NCBI RefSeq assembly: GCF_030269925.1
Contig: NC_085129.1
Span: 13,445,501-13,509,500 of the forward strand
Length of the DNA stretch: 64,000 nt
DNA from: Bombyx mori
Lineage: Eukaryota; Arthropoda; Insecta; Lepidoptera; Bombycidae
Reading direction: 5' to 3'
The notes under the pieces were generated by a model. That model did not search any database and was not told the origin of the DNA. It saw nothing but the letters and a program-made list of their open reading frames with translations. A program made the translations under genes and the position numbers. The first letter of the stretch is position 1. Each line of letters starts with the position of its first letter. Shown here piece after piece: positions 9,506 to 21,333 of the stretch.

Positions 9506-11800
9506 TTATTTATGAGGTTCATATTTGGTGGAGCTATTTAACCGGGTACAAGGCATCCCCCTGTATATTAATTTACCGTGCTTTAGTAAATCCCGAAATC
9601 CCCGCTTGGGCTCCCGTACTACCGAGTATAAGGCTCTCGTAGGAGGATCGGCCCCCGGCCCGAAAAAAGGGGGCCAAAAAAAAGGGAGCCAAAGTTTTAT
9701 ATCCCTGTCGCCATACTCAAAGTCGCTCGTCTCCCTAGTCCTGTCGCCCATCTACATAAATAGAGCAATTATAATAAAATAAAAGCCAAATTACGAAAGC
9801 CAATGAATAAATTAAGATTAAAATAATTGCCGAATAAATGTTAGTATGCTAAATAGTGCATTACTGTTAATTCGACTAAGAATCGGCACACAGCCAATAA
9901 GTACGTAAGAGTGTTTATCTGTTCACCGTAAATTAGGTTTTTAATTACTAGTATCAAACGCCATTCGTTTGTTGCGATAGTATTTACAATTTATATACAT
10001 GTGTCACCCCGCAGTTTCGACTGTGCTAAATTTGGAATTAACAGCCTTAATGTATATGAAATATAATATAATATAAATATAATAATTTAATTGATTTACA
10101 AATTAATATTCAATTCGCTCATCGCTTGCATAACGTAAAGTTTAAAATCGCAAATAATTTTGTATTGTGCTTCAGCCGTATTATTTTTGTGGATTTCTAT
10201 AAGGATAATTATAATCGATTTTAAAAGCAACTTTAATATCAGGTATTTTGGATTAATTTTATGTCGAAGTTCTTTGACATGTGTACCTAATATTGGCAGT
10301 TTTATTCAAGAACATAATACTTTACTAACACAATAACCAGTTCATATATTGTTCCAATTATATCAAGTGAATTATCGTTGATTTAGTGATTAGACAATGT
10401 CTTCAAAGTTTAAAGCTATGTCTCGGGAGTTGGAATAGTATTTTAATATTTAGAATTTAAATATTTATATAATTAATATATTTTTCCCAAATTTTCAACA
10501 AGAATTTTCGTCATTAACATTGCTTTCATTAAACTTTAAATAAATTCTATTACATTTACACAATGGTATCTTTTTTTATTTATATATCGTGAAAACATTT
10601 CATTCGTAATATTTTCTACAGCAAATAAATTTAAATTTTGTTCACTTCATTTAAAACAGCTAATTACAAAATTATTCAAGTAAATTCTTTTCGTTTATTT
10701 TGTAAGTTGGTTTTGTGGACTATACATATATTATGTCTTTACAATAATAAAAATAATAAAAAATCATCGAAACAGGAGTTTACTACAAGGTGGGCCAAAA
10801 GAAATGACCCTATTGGAAGATGCTCTTATTTTTGCAAATGGTCGCCAATGTCAAATCTGTTTTGATATTTGTGGACTAGACAGGTGTAAAATACAAGTGA
10901 ATAAGCCCCTGTACACTCCCCAATAACGCAGAATAATCGTGTCTATTTTTTGCGTAACAATTCGTGCCTCGCAATTAGCCATAAGCCGGTCGTCCCTAAG
11001 GCGAATTTTGGTCAAAGACCTGCGCATGTTCCTGTACAAAGTCCAGTCCGTGCATCAGCTGCTGGTTGTCGACCGCCAAACGCGTGTAACCTACGCCCAA
11101 GCCATCCTCAATCTCAAGGACGAAGTGGACGATTTTTCGACCAAAATCATATTGAGCGATGAGGTTCATTTCCACCTCAGCGGGTACGTAAACAAGCAGA
11201 ACTATCACTTCTGGGGCACAGAAAATCCACGAGTGATGCACGAGAAGCCATTACACCCGCTCAAAGTGACTGCATGGAGCGCTGTTCACGCTGGAGGAGT
11301 CATCGTGGATTTTTTTTCGATAACGACAACAATGGACGGTGCGTGCTATAGGACCAATTAGAACTGGAGGAGGACACGTGGTTCCAACTGGACGGAGCAA
11401 TGGCACACAATGCGCGAGCCACAACCGATATTCTGAAGGCGGCGTTCCCGGGTCAACTTATCTCTCGTTTTGGCGATTAGCACTGGCCCGCAAGATCGCC
11501 CGATTTAACCGTTCTAGACATTTTTGTTGGGTTTTTTGAAATCTTCTTTTTGAAGGTCTTGCCGAAGTTATGAAAAATGCCATAAAACGAGCCCGAGTAC
11601 CTACCCTAGATACAACCACCCTGCTTATTTCTGCCATCTAGCAGTAATGCGTTTCGGTTTGAGGGGTGGGGAGATTTAGAATTTATATCCCAAGCTGGGT
11701 GACGACATTTATGTTGTTGACGGGCTTCGGTATCTTATTTCTCTATTGTTTTATTCTTGACATTTCTCATGTTAATATGGGGAAACAAAGCTAATTTTCT
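9506..11800 (+). repeat. dispersed repeat, copy A
   Basis: 9631-10785 plus 11600-11800 match 31796-33730 (copy B) in order, with landmarks such as caccccgcagtttcgac, taatattggcagttttattc and tttctctattgttttatt in both. Copy A lacks the two elements inserted in copy B (31942-32291 and 32377-32793); copy B lacks the transposase element that interrupts copy A at about 10786-11598. No ORF is conserved between the copies, so this is either a non-autonomous element or a segmental duplication. Confidence 0.75.
10786..11598 (+). pseudogene. Tc1/mariner-superfamily (DDE_3-like) transposase, frameshifted
   Basis: From 10939 the frame reads through RRILVKDLRMFLYKVQSVHQ, then IILSDEVHFHLSGYVNKQNY (first catalytic Asp in LSDE) and WGTENPRVMHEKPLHPLKVT, to a stop at 11361. 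A shifted frame continues with WFQLDGAMAHNARATTDIL (second catalytic Asp) and HWPARSPDLTVLDIF (third catalytic acidic position), with a stop before HWP and another near 11570. Motif order and spacing are those of IS630/Tc1/mariner transposases acting at TA dinucleotides. The 5' edge (ggtgggccaaaagaaatg) resembles a terminal repeat, but the matching 3' end is missing: sequence passes directly into repeat copy A at about 11600. Inactive. Confidence 0.8.
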
Positions 11801-11837
11801 TTCTCGAGCATTTTGATTAATAATTTTCCAAATCCAA

Positions 11838-12201
11838 GTCGTCGTGGCCTAAAGGATCCAAGCGGGTACCAATTTTTGTAATGCAATACGTACTTAATGT
11901 TCACGATTGACTTCCACGGTGAAGGATAACATCGTGTAATAAAAATCAAACCCGCAAAATTATAATTTGCGAAATTACCGTGCAATCTTGCGAGTCCGCA
12001 CGGGTAGGTTCCACTACCCTGCCTGTTTCTGCCGTGAAGCAGTACTGTCTTTCGGTTTGAAGGGTGGGGCAGCCGTTGTAACTATCCTGAGACCTTAGAA
12101 CTCACCTCAAGGTGGGTGGCGGCATTTAGGTTATAGATGTCTATTTGCTCCGGTAACCACTTAACACCCATCCCATCTATGCAATAAAAAATAAATAAAA
12201 A
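11838..12201 (+). mobile_element. Bm1 SINE with internal deletions
   Basis: Starts with the tRNA-like head but lacks the box B region (about 45 bp gone after gtggcctaaaggatcc), and lacks the gtgggctgtgagctc part near the tail. Ends in an A-rich tail at about 12201. Confidence 0.9.
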
Positions 12202-13631
12202 AGTATGTCTCCGAAATTGGACATCGCTCGAAATGTCGACCCCAAGTATTCCATGATTTCATGTGAAATGTTGCTGGAAGACATTGCATACTTACATTAC
12301 ATTTTACATTGGGTTCGAGAATAGAGATGCGTAATGACATAAATTCATACTAATAGTGATAATTATACGTGCTAACTGGTTTATGAGAGGTATGTATAAT
12401 ATCTTTTCATAGCGCCTCATTGTGCACTTACCGTATGGCCTAATGCTTGTGATACTTTAAGTTTTCTTTTTCGTTCTTCCCACAATTGAGCCTGTCATCA
12501 CCTTCTAGAAGAACTAATTAGTCGCCAAGTCAGGGAGAGAGAGAGAGAGAGAGAGATATATATATATCGCCTAATAAATAGCAACTAGATGGCGGTAGGC
12601 CGTGCTCTCCGCTGGTTCGGACCCAGTGAGGTATCCAGTGGACGCATATGGTGCTAAATCGATTTTTGGTAGGTAGTATGGAACTGCCCACGCCAACCGA
12701 CCGAGACGCTGACGACTGCTGATCCGGCATCTCCTGGGACAATGGCGTTAACTAGAATGACTCGCCGAGACTGAAATAGACTCACACTGCGGGCATCTAG
12801 TTACAATCAATTAAAATATAAAAGCAAAGGAAGGTAGGTGAGCATTTCTCATAATAAATGCACCACCAATAAAATAATGTACTAAAATAAAAATGTTAAA
12901 CTAAAGCATTTTTTTTGTTTTCATTTGTAGATAGGTGTCTATAGATTTTGAATATGAGGTTTGTTCTGAGGTTTAATATGTAATAAAGTAGAGAAATGTG
13001 TAGAAATATACCAAGGGCGGAGAAATATTCTTATTTTGTTACCGTCTATCAATTACGTTAATTAAAACACCAAATCAATTTCGTCAACTTTTATGCATTT
13101 CAATAGGGTGACATAACCATCATTTTACGTGTCTATAAAAAAACTGTTAACATTTACAGCAAAATGTTACTTATATAAGTTGTAATATATCCTTTACGTT
13201 ACCATTTGCCCACAACTTTGTTTTAAAATCACAGTAAAGAAGTTTTGATGTTGTTTTATTTTTAAATACGTTCACAAATGAAATAACAATACACTTCTCT
13301 TGCTTTTTTAAAAAAAATTGCATGTTTTAAGATAATAAATAAAAATTTTGAAAAGAAATACGTGTCCGCTTTTATGGGACAGTAACAAAAATGGAATATT
13401 GGTAACAAACTAGGATTTTATAAGGCTAGTTTTCGAAGTAGTTCAAATTATAATAAACTTTGACCCGTGTTAAAAATAATTATAATTATATTTATATATG
13501 TAGATTATAGTATGAACTGCTGTCAAAGGACATTTAAACATTTTTCGTTTAAAAAATACCCTATTCAAATATTTAGGAACATTTACGAGTAGGTAACAAA
13601 AATATCGTTTCAGTTCTTTTTCAAACATAAT
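12202..13631. other. no gene; microsatellite and AT-rich sequence
   Basis: (GA)n lies at 12535-12555, followed by (TA)n. 12575-12740 is GC-richer and faintly like an R1-type 3' UTR (ggttcggacccagtgagg). 13000-13631 is AT-rich and contains the octamer GTAACAAA three times and TTTGTTAC once, matching a cluster on the far side of the LINE insertion at 27425-27820. Confidence 0.5.
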
Positions 13632-13637
13632 GAAAAG

Positions 13638-13640
<3 letters not shown>

Positions 13641-13718
<78 letters not shown>
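13641..13718. repeat. 78-nt T run, A tail of the minus-strand LINE
   Basis: An uninterrupted 78-base T run adjoins the LINE 3' UTR and the putative target duplication. Such long pure tails shorten with age, which supports a recent insertion (assembly length may be imprecise). Confidence 0.85.
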
Positions 13719-13719
<1 letters not shown>

Positions 13720-14176
13720 TCAGGAGGAAATCGCCGGACTCCCACCCTCCACTGGGGATGGGGGGTGGGGCATGTCGGAGTCGAACCGACTAAAACCTCC
13801 TGTCGCTCAACAACCAACGTCCAAACCTCGCATGAGACAGAACTCATGAGGCAAAGGGAGGAAAGTGAAGCGTTTAGTGCGGAGCACATCTCTCTCATCA
13901 CCCTCCCCCTCGGGACGCCAGGCCAGCGATCGTCGGCGCCACGACCACCAGCCCTCTCGGTCGGCAGGCTGTCCGAAGCCCGCCTAGATGGCGCCGGTTT
14001 GAATGGGTTATCCTACGAAATACCCCGCTGGGTCAGAACCAGCGTGGGTCGAGGATAGCCGGCCTTCCATCACCCGGATGCTCTTGCGTAAAACGCGTGC
14101 AGAGCAGCTTGCACGTCGTCTTCTTAGGCCCCCTTCGCCGGGCCCCAGACCGACATATGAGGGGGACCCGAAACAC

Positions 14177-14919
14177 TTAGAGGGCCAGGGCTTGGGCGAG
14201 ATCCGCCTCCCTGGCCCCCGCTCGACGGCGGCGGGCTTGTGCGTCTCTCACGCGCCCCGCCGCCTCCTTCTGCGAGATGGTGCACTCGCAGAAGTCGAGC
14301 ATCGCCTTCCACGACTCGTCGTCGCCGAGCATCGATGCCACAACACTCTGCAACGACAAGTCGTTTCCTATTTTCGCGACGAGGACACGGCGCCACCCCT
14401 CCCATGCGGGGCAGGCAACGAGCGTGTGCTCCGCCGTATCCAAGTCGCAACCACAATGGTAACACCCTGCCGTCGGCTCGGCTCCGATCCGGTGCAGGAA
14501 CTCACCGAAGCAACCATGCCCAGTGAGCACCTGCGTGAGCCGGAAAGTGAGGCGTCCTCTGTCACGATTCACCCAATCCACAAGAATCGGGCGAATCGCC
14601 TCGACGGTCCTACGACCAGCCGAAGGATCAGCCAGCCGTCTGGACCATGACTCCAGCACGGACCGCCGAGATTGGGCCCTCCGCGCTCTGACCACACTGG
14701 GGCTGGGACGCGCCACGCCCCGGGCACGAAGGTTAGCCCGCCACTGATAGTCAGCAGCGAGCGCCTCCGCCTCCAGGACCCAAGGCGGCGTCCCAGCCAG
14801 TACACACGCCGCCTCAAAAGAGATGGTGCGATAACCACGGATGACCCTGACCGCGATGGTGCGTTGCGGCCGTTGCAGCAACTTCGCTACCCCCACGGCC
14901 AGGGACTGGCCCCACACGG
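14177..14919 (-). CDS. R1-clade LINE ORF2, C-terminal part (after LTR insertion)
   Basis: This is the downstream part of ORF2, about 247 codons. It carries RPQRTIAVRVIRGYRTISFE, VLTGHGCFGEFLHRIG, and the C-terminal zinc finger CYHCGCDLDTAEHTLVAC (CX2C...HX4C), then VLVAKIGNDLSLQ and TISQKEAAGRVR before the stop at 14177. It rejoins the piece ending at 23128 in frame once the inserted element and one copy of GTGC are discounted: the split falls at the ALYGAPVW stretch, which is continuous in the copy at 1461. The zinc finger is thought to help RNA binding and 3'-end recognition in R1 LINEs. Confidence 0.88.
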
Positions 14920-14923
14920 GTGC

Positions 14924-15261
14924 TGTTACACGGCCTTTCTCAAACTTCTTTTAAAAAAAAAACACAAAAACTTTTCACGACTAAACTGTCTTTTATTAGA
15001 CTTCACAATTTTACAACACTATTTGTTGACTTCTCAAATTTATGTATGCTCGCGACGGCTTCCAGATTCTAACTTATGTATGCTCGCGACGGCTTCCAGA
15101 TTCTAACTTATGTATGCTCGCGACGGCTTCCAGATTCTAACTGGTTTTCAATACGATTTTATTTTACAAGAAAGCTAAAAATGATGACTCTAATGGAAAA
15201 CACAGTGAGATCGTAAACGAGCTGATTAGGGCAAAGCTGCTTTGTAGAGTAGTGTGTAACA
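14924..15261 (-). repeat. 3' LTR
   Basis: Contains three tandem 34-bp units (cttatgtatgctcgcgacgg core; about 15038-15140) shared with the 5' LTR. Preceded on the minus strand by the polypurine tract at 15262-15274. Confidence 0.95.
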
Positions 15262-15274
15262 GCTCCCCCTTTTT
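15262..15274 (-). promoter_or_regulatory. polypurine tract
   Basis: The minus strand reads aaaaagggggagc directly before the TGTTACAC of the 3' LTR, the position and composition expected for the plus-strand DNA synthesis primer. Confidence 0.85.
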
Positions 15275-15583
15275 GACGAAGCTTCATCCTCAATAAGATG
15301 AAGCGTAGTTAAACGAAAATAATATAAAATTTGAGGAGTCATTACAAAAATCATTAAATCATTAAATTGAAAATAGAAAATAAAACAGAAAATATTGAAA
15401 ATTCGTTCTTAATAATATTTATGAAATTAAAGTTAGGAATTAGTATTAAAATTAACATTACAATGTATGTTTAAACTTGTATAAAACATTCAAAATTAGA
15501 ATTAGAAAAATTAGAATTAGAAAATTATATAAAATATTATTCATGTTTTTAATATAAGTATAATTTTTTATTAAGTTATTAAA

Positions 15584-17019
15584 TTAGAAATTTAGATTTC
15601 TGTTTGAAGAGGATTGATCCTTATTATAAATAGTAGATTTATAATTATGCTTCTGTCTAATTGGCAAAGATTGTTTAGACATTTTATCTTCATCACTGGA
15701 TGATATCTCAGTCATCTCGATAGAATTTGAAACTTTAGATTTTTTATTGGTTGATTTTGTGTTATAACATCCGTTAAATATTTGAATACAAGATACAGAA
15801 TTGGACGTTTTGTTTTTAAAATATCTGTAAATCTTATACATTAAAAATAGAAACAAACACACGATAAGGATATAAGTAAACGTAGAATAGTATGAGCCAT
15901 ATTTAATAAAATGAGATTGTTTCTCAATATTGTTTAATTCATTTTCTAAATTGTCCATTTGGTGCGTCGCATATTTCAAGGAATCTAGATTTATTTTGCT
16001 AATAGAGATTGGCGACAAATGTGGTAAACTTTCATTAAGTATGTCTCTCTTACAACAATCATCGGATGTAATATCAAAGTTTATATTTAAAGGAGATTTA
16101 ATAATAAAAGAGTAAGAATTCGTTGGTATAAGTTGAATGGTCTTAGAGTAACCGATACAATTGTTTGTTAACTTAAGAATTCCTGTTCCTTCGATAGAAT
16201 AATCATGGATGACGTCATTACATTTGATAGTAAGTTTACTTTTATTTGATTGAACGTATATCCATTTGTTATTTAATAGTTTTTGCCAAATATCAATTTG
16301 ACCATATAAAATTTTAGAAATACATTCAGAGGGCAATGAAAGAATAACCTCTGTTAATAATTTAGATTCACAATTAGGATTACTTACACTTGAGTATATA
16401 GTTATTGATTCACATATAGAATAGTTATTGTTTATCATTTTACAATTATCAAAATTATCCAGCATAGCATAATGCAGTCATCGTCACTTAAAGCGATGTA
16501 CGAGTTAGACGGTTTAATTAAAGCGAAAGTGCGATGTGACTCATCGTGAGGTGTAGGTAAAGGTATGTTTTTATAAACAACGAACTTGTACGGAGTTATT
16601 AAAGGAATTCGTAATACGAATATGACTTTATTATTATAGAAATAAGAACTAAGCTTAGAAACATCGATCAATGAATGAATATTTTGAATATTTAGTTGAT
16701 TACTATGCTTAAATAATTCATTATAAAGATCTAAGGGACTAATTACGCTAGGGTGTAGGATGTTAACCTTCGAAAATAATATAGAACTTAATGTAGTGTC
16801 TAGAAAATTTGAAATAGTTAGTAGAGAACTTTCGATAATATTAAGTAAATTATTTAACTTAGAATTATACAATAATAGATTATCAATTTTTGTAATTTGA
16901 GAAAATATTTAGTTCATTTTATTTATTTGAGAATTCAATTTGATCTCGTTTTGATTAAGTTTGAAGATAGTCGTATTAAAATTATTTATAGTAGACTTTA
17001 TTTCTGAAAATAAACACAT
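15584..17019 (-). pseudogene. errantivirus env-like remnant, N-terminus missing, broken
   Basis: Two overlapping frames (16872-16435 and 16465-15584) read as an insect errantivirus envelope of the baculovirus F-protein type: a heptad-rich region, then SKVNILHPSV, ITPYKFVVYKNIPLPTPHDE, a cysteine-rich ectodomain, a C-terminal membrane anchor (about 15 hydrophobic residues around TYILIVCLFLFLMY) and a basic cytoplasmic tail. It is not functional. The frame changes in the 16435-16465 overlap, an in-frame TAA sits at 16909-16911, and sequence upstream stops at the pol terminus (17042), leaving no room for a signal peptide, cleavage site or fusion peptide. A splice-acceptor-like ttattttcag lies at about 17004-17013, as expected for a spliced env message. 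Confidence 0.8.
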
Positions 17020-17041
17020 AGAATAAATTTAGACGTAGAAG

Positions 17042-20000
17042 TTAGATTGTAGCAGGTTTAATTTCGTTGGTATGATATTTAATTTGTTTACGACCTACTT
17101 GTAGGGTCACGTTATGTTTATTGTGAACTTTAGTAATTTTGTAAGGGCCTTTCCATATGGGCGATAGAGCTTTTCTCAATTTATGATGGTGTTTTAAATA
17201 TACCATATCTCCAGCTTTATACAAAATTTCGCGAGAATTGGTATCATAGTATTGCTTAGACCTTTCTTTACTGTTAATAATATTTTGTATCGCTTTTTCG
17301 CGACTAAAACGCATTCTGTATTGTAATGCGCGAATATATTCATTATAGGTTGTGTTACTGGTGCTTTCATATAAAGAACTTGGAATGGACGGTTTGTAAC
17401 CGAATAATAACTCGTGTGGAGTATAATTAGTAGTGCAATGGGGAGTAGTATTATAGGCATGCATTATTGCAGTAAATAAATAGCAATGCCAATCGTTTTG
17501 ATTTTCATTAACGAAAGACTTTAAATATTCTTTTAAAGTAGCGTGTGAGCGTTCTAGAGCTCCGTTTGTTTGAGGGTGATACGGAGTTGCAAATAAAGCT
17601 TTTACTTTTAAGATTTCAGTTAGTTGTTTAAATAATTCTGACGTAAAGCAAGTACCTAGGTCAGTTAAAATGGTTTTTGGAAAACCGAACAAAGACATGA
17701 AATGTACGATATTACGAGCTATCTCCTCACTAGTAGAAGTAACCATAGGGTAAGCACTCGTGAATTTGGTTAAATCATCTTGTAAAGTTAGAATAAACTT
17801 GAAATTTTGAAAACCTGAGTCGGGCAAAGGGCCTACGACATCTAAGGCTAACCGCTCAAACGGCTTAGTAGATGTAGACGTGATCTCCATCGGAGCTTTA
17901 TTTGATTTACGTAGAGGTTTGTTAATTTGACAAAGTTTGCAGCTTTTTACATATTGTTCAATATCAGAACGCATACCTTTCCAATAGTACATAGCTTTAA
18001 TGCGCTTGTACATGCGTTGTGATCCTGGGTGACCAGCGATAGGTGAATCGTGGTTTTCCTTTAAAATTTTAGGGACTTCTATTGGAGTCGGATAAATTAA
18101 TTTATTTTTATAAATATGTATTTTGATATTAGTATTATGGAAAACGTAGGAAATTATATTATAGACTTTCGTGTAATTTAATTTAGAGAATGGGTCTGAA
18201 AAATCTGGTAATGCTAAATCTGTGATATTTTCACACTCTATTAACATATTTCTTAGTTTAATTAATAAATTATAAATATCTCTAAAATGAGTCTCTTCGT
18301 AATGATGAACTTTAGTGTATAAGAAGTAGAAAGTTTTATTTTTATTTTTAATACTTTTAATTGTAAGAAGTTCGCGTTCAGAATTTAGTAACTCTTCAGT
18401 ATTTTCGAGTTGGTTTAAGATATCCTCGCAGTGAGGTATAGAACAATCAAAATCTAATGAAACTGGGCAAGCGATTGTATTAAACTTAGATAAATGTAGA
18501 CTTTCAGTACATTCTTCGATAACTGTGTCTGACGTTGGAAGTTTGTTTATAAATTGAAGTTTAAAATATTTTTCATAACTAAGATTGTTCAAATTATTTA
18601 TATTTATAGCGTTGATAGGGCAACGAGATAAAGCATCGGCGTTAGAGTTAAGACGACCTTGCTTGTAAACTATTTCATAGTCATACTCTTCGAGTTTAAG
18701 ACGCCAGCGAATAAGCCTACTACCGGGGTCTTTTACATTAAATAACCACACAAGAGGTCTGTGATCTGTTACGATTTTAAATTTGTTGCCGTATAAGTAT
18801 GGCCTAAAAGTTTTAACAGCAAATAATATGGCTAAAAGCTCTTTCTCAGTGGTGGAATAGTTGCCTTCGGCTTTGTTTAAAGTGCGTGATGCATACGCTA
18901 TTGGTTTATCCTTGCCTATTTGACCTTGGGATAAAATTGCGCCTATGGCGTAATTACTTGCATCTGTAGTAACATTAAAAGGTTCTGAAAAATTTGGATA
19001 TTGAAGTAGAGGGGCAGTAACTAGTTTTTCTTTTAAGAATTCGAATGCGTGTTGCTGTTCCTTGTTCCAAAGGAAGTCAGCATCCTTCTTTAAGAGGGAA
19101 GTAAGTGGTTTAGTTAACTTAGAGAAGTTTTCGATAAAACGGCGATAATAACCTATGAGGCCTAAAAATGATTTTATCTCTTTAGGATTTTTCGGAATTG
19201 GGAATTGTGAGACGGCCTTGACTTTTTCGGGATTCGGAGAAACACCTTTATCGGTAATAATATGGCCAAGATAAGTGACTTCGTGTCTTAAAAATTCACA
19301 CTTGTCTGGTTGAAGTTTGAGGTTGAATTGTCGAAATTTATCGAATACCAATTTTAATTTGGTAATGTGCGAATTAAGATTTTGACTGTACACGATACAA
19401 TCGTCTAAATAAATATAACAATGGAGGCCTTGTAGACCTGATAGAACAGTGTTCATAAGACGTTGGAAAGTAGCAGGGGCATTTTTCAACCCAAAAGGCA
19501 TTCTGGTGAATTCGTAATGTCCAGACATGCTCGAATTAGTGCTAATTGTAAAACCTGTTTTTGGGGCGTCCTGAGCGCTGGTTCGTAATTGGTGAAATCC
19601 GCTTGTAAGATCCAGCGTACTAAAATATTTCGAATGACCCAACTGGTCTAGAATGTCTGTAATAAGAGGTAGCGGATAAGTCTCTGAAACGGTAACGTCA
19701 TTAAGGCGTCGGTAATCTATAACGATTCTCCATTTTCGTTTACCGGAAGCGTCCATTTTCTTTGGCACAACCCAAACCGGAGCGCTCCAGGGTGAAATAG
19801 AAGGTCGGATGATGTCTTGTTCTAACATCTTACGAATTTGAGAATCGACCTCCTCTTTGTGACATTCAGGAAAACGATATGACTTAACGTGGGTAGGAGG
19901 TGCATTGCCTGTATTTATGGTGTGCTCAATAGCACTTGTGAAAGTTAAAGGTTCACCTTCGATGTGAAAAATATCTGTATATTGTGAACAACACTCTAAA

Positions 20001-21333
20001 AGAACTTTACGTTCTTCATCATTTAAATGAGAACATCGGATAAGACTTAGAACTTTGTTAATACGATCAGATTTAGAAGTTACATTAGAATTAATATTAA
20101 AACAAGATTCGTAATCAAAACATTCACGTTCGAGAGGCGTTAACGTTACGTGATAATCTTTCACTTCGATATCGCTCTCTGTAGTATTTAAAATAGAAAT
20201 ATTTATTTTATTATTTTGTTTGATTGTAACTATGCAATTAGCGACATAAACACCTTCACATAAGGTATGATCTAGAACGAGAGCTTCGTTATTACGATAA
20301 AGCTCGGGCACGTGATTTGACACGGTGCATTCAATGACGGCTTCGGAACGAGCCGGAATGATATAAGTTGGTTGAGTATAAATGATAGGAATAGAATGAT
20401 TCATTACAGATAAGGATTTAGAAAAATAATTGATGTTCGATTTAAAATAATTGCAAAAATCGCTACCAATAATTCCATCGTAATTATTTAAATTAATATC
20501 GTCATTTGTAACGTGAAATTTGTATTTAAAAAGTTCGTTATATAGATTAAATTCCATTTCGAAAGTACCTAATGTTTCAACAGGATTTTCTGAACTATTA
20601 ATTCCTTTTAATTTCACGATTTCGTTCGAGAGATTCGGGACTTCTAATAAACTTGATCCTTTTATAATACTTATGGTGGATCCTGTGTCAATAAGGAAAC
20701 ATAGTTTTTCAGAGGCATGTTTAGAATTTAAGTAAATATGAGGTAAAGACACATTTTTACTGTAATCGTTAATTTCGTACATAAGTTTAGATTTAGGTAA
20801 ATTATTTTTTGAATCCGGACTCTGAGTACGGCCCTGATTTTTGTTATCATTCGATTGTCTTGATTGAGTCATGAATTTAGAATTAATAAAATTAGAATTG
20901 TATTGATTGGTTTTTGAATTTGAGTAAAATTTTTTGTTTGTTATTTTATCATTTAGTTTTTTATCATTAGTAGAACTCGTCAATTCTTTTGACTGAGTCG
21001 TGAATTTAGTAGAACTCAACTCTTTTGGTCGAGGTATAAACTTGGTAGAACTCAGTTTATTTGGCTGAGTCGTGAAGTTAGAAGAACTCAATTCTTTTGG
21101 TTGAGTCGTGAAGTTAGGAGAACTCAATTCTTTTATTTGAGTCGTGAATTTAGAAGAACTCAATTCTTTTGGTTGAGTCGTGAATTTAGAAGAACTCAAT
21201 TCTTTTGGTTGAGTCGTGAATTTAGAAGAACTCAATTCTTTTGTTTGAGTCGTGGATTTAGAAAATTTAGTATAAGTCGTGTCTTTATGATTTTGATTGG
21301 ATTTCGAAGGACACGGCAACGAAATCCGATTTA
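17042..21333 (-). CDS. pol: Pol polyprotein (protease, RT, RNase H, integrase), intact frame
   Basis: About 1,425 codons are open from 21319 to 17042. There is no ATG at the start; the frame opens just after the gag slippery site, so it should be made as Gag-Pol by -1 frameshifting. Residues counted from the TTG at 21319: a 12-residue tandem repeat (about 23-115); protease DTGST (211); RT with FSTLD (570), FGLKNAPATF, and YLDD (637-640); RNase H with TDASNYAIGA (786), E826 and TDHRPL (852); integrase zinc finger H1090, H1097, C1127, C1130; integrase core ALDVVGPL (1160), LTDLGT (1220), NGALERS (1256); and a chromatin-linker-like C-terminus. All catalytic residues are present and no stop or frameshift is seen, so it could be active. 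Confidence 0.93.
20980..21265 (-). repeat. 36-bp tandem repeats in the gag-pol linker
   Basis: About 7.7 units of 36 bp encode the 12-residue consensus TTQPKELSSSKF, with variants (TTQIKELSSPNF, IPRPKELSSTKF). The array is in frame throughout and precedes the protease by about 95 residues. Confidence 0.9.

Noticed and set aside
13470..13901. 143-codon frame with a long polylysine run, and a polyphenylalanine frame opposite
   Set aside because: Both are translations of the LINE A tail (78-nt T run) and not proteins.
14924..15261. CRISPR-like array of 34-bp direct repeats
   Set aside because: Units are contiguous without spacers, lie inside both LTRs, and the genome is eukaryotic.
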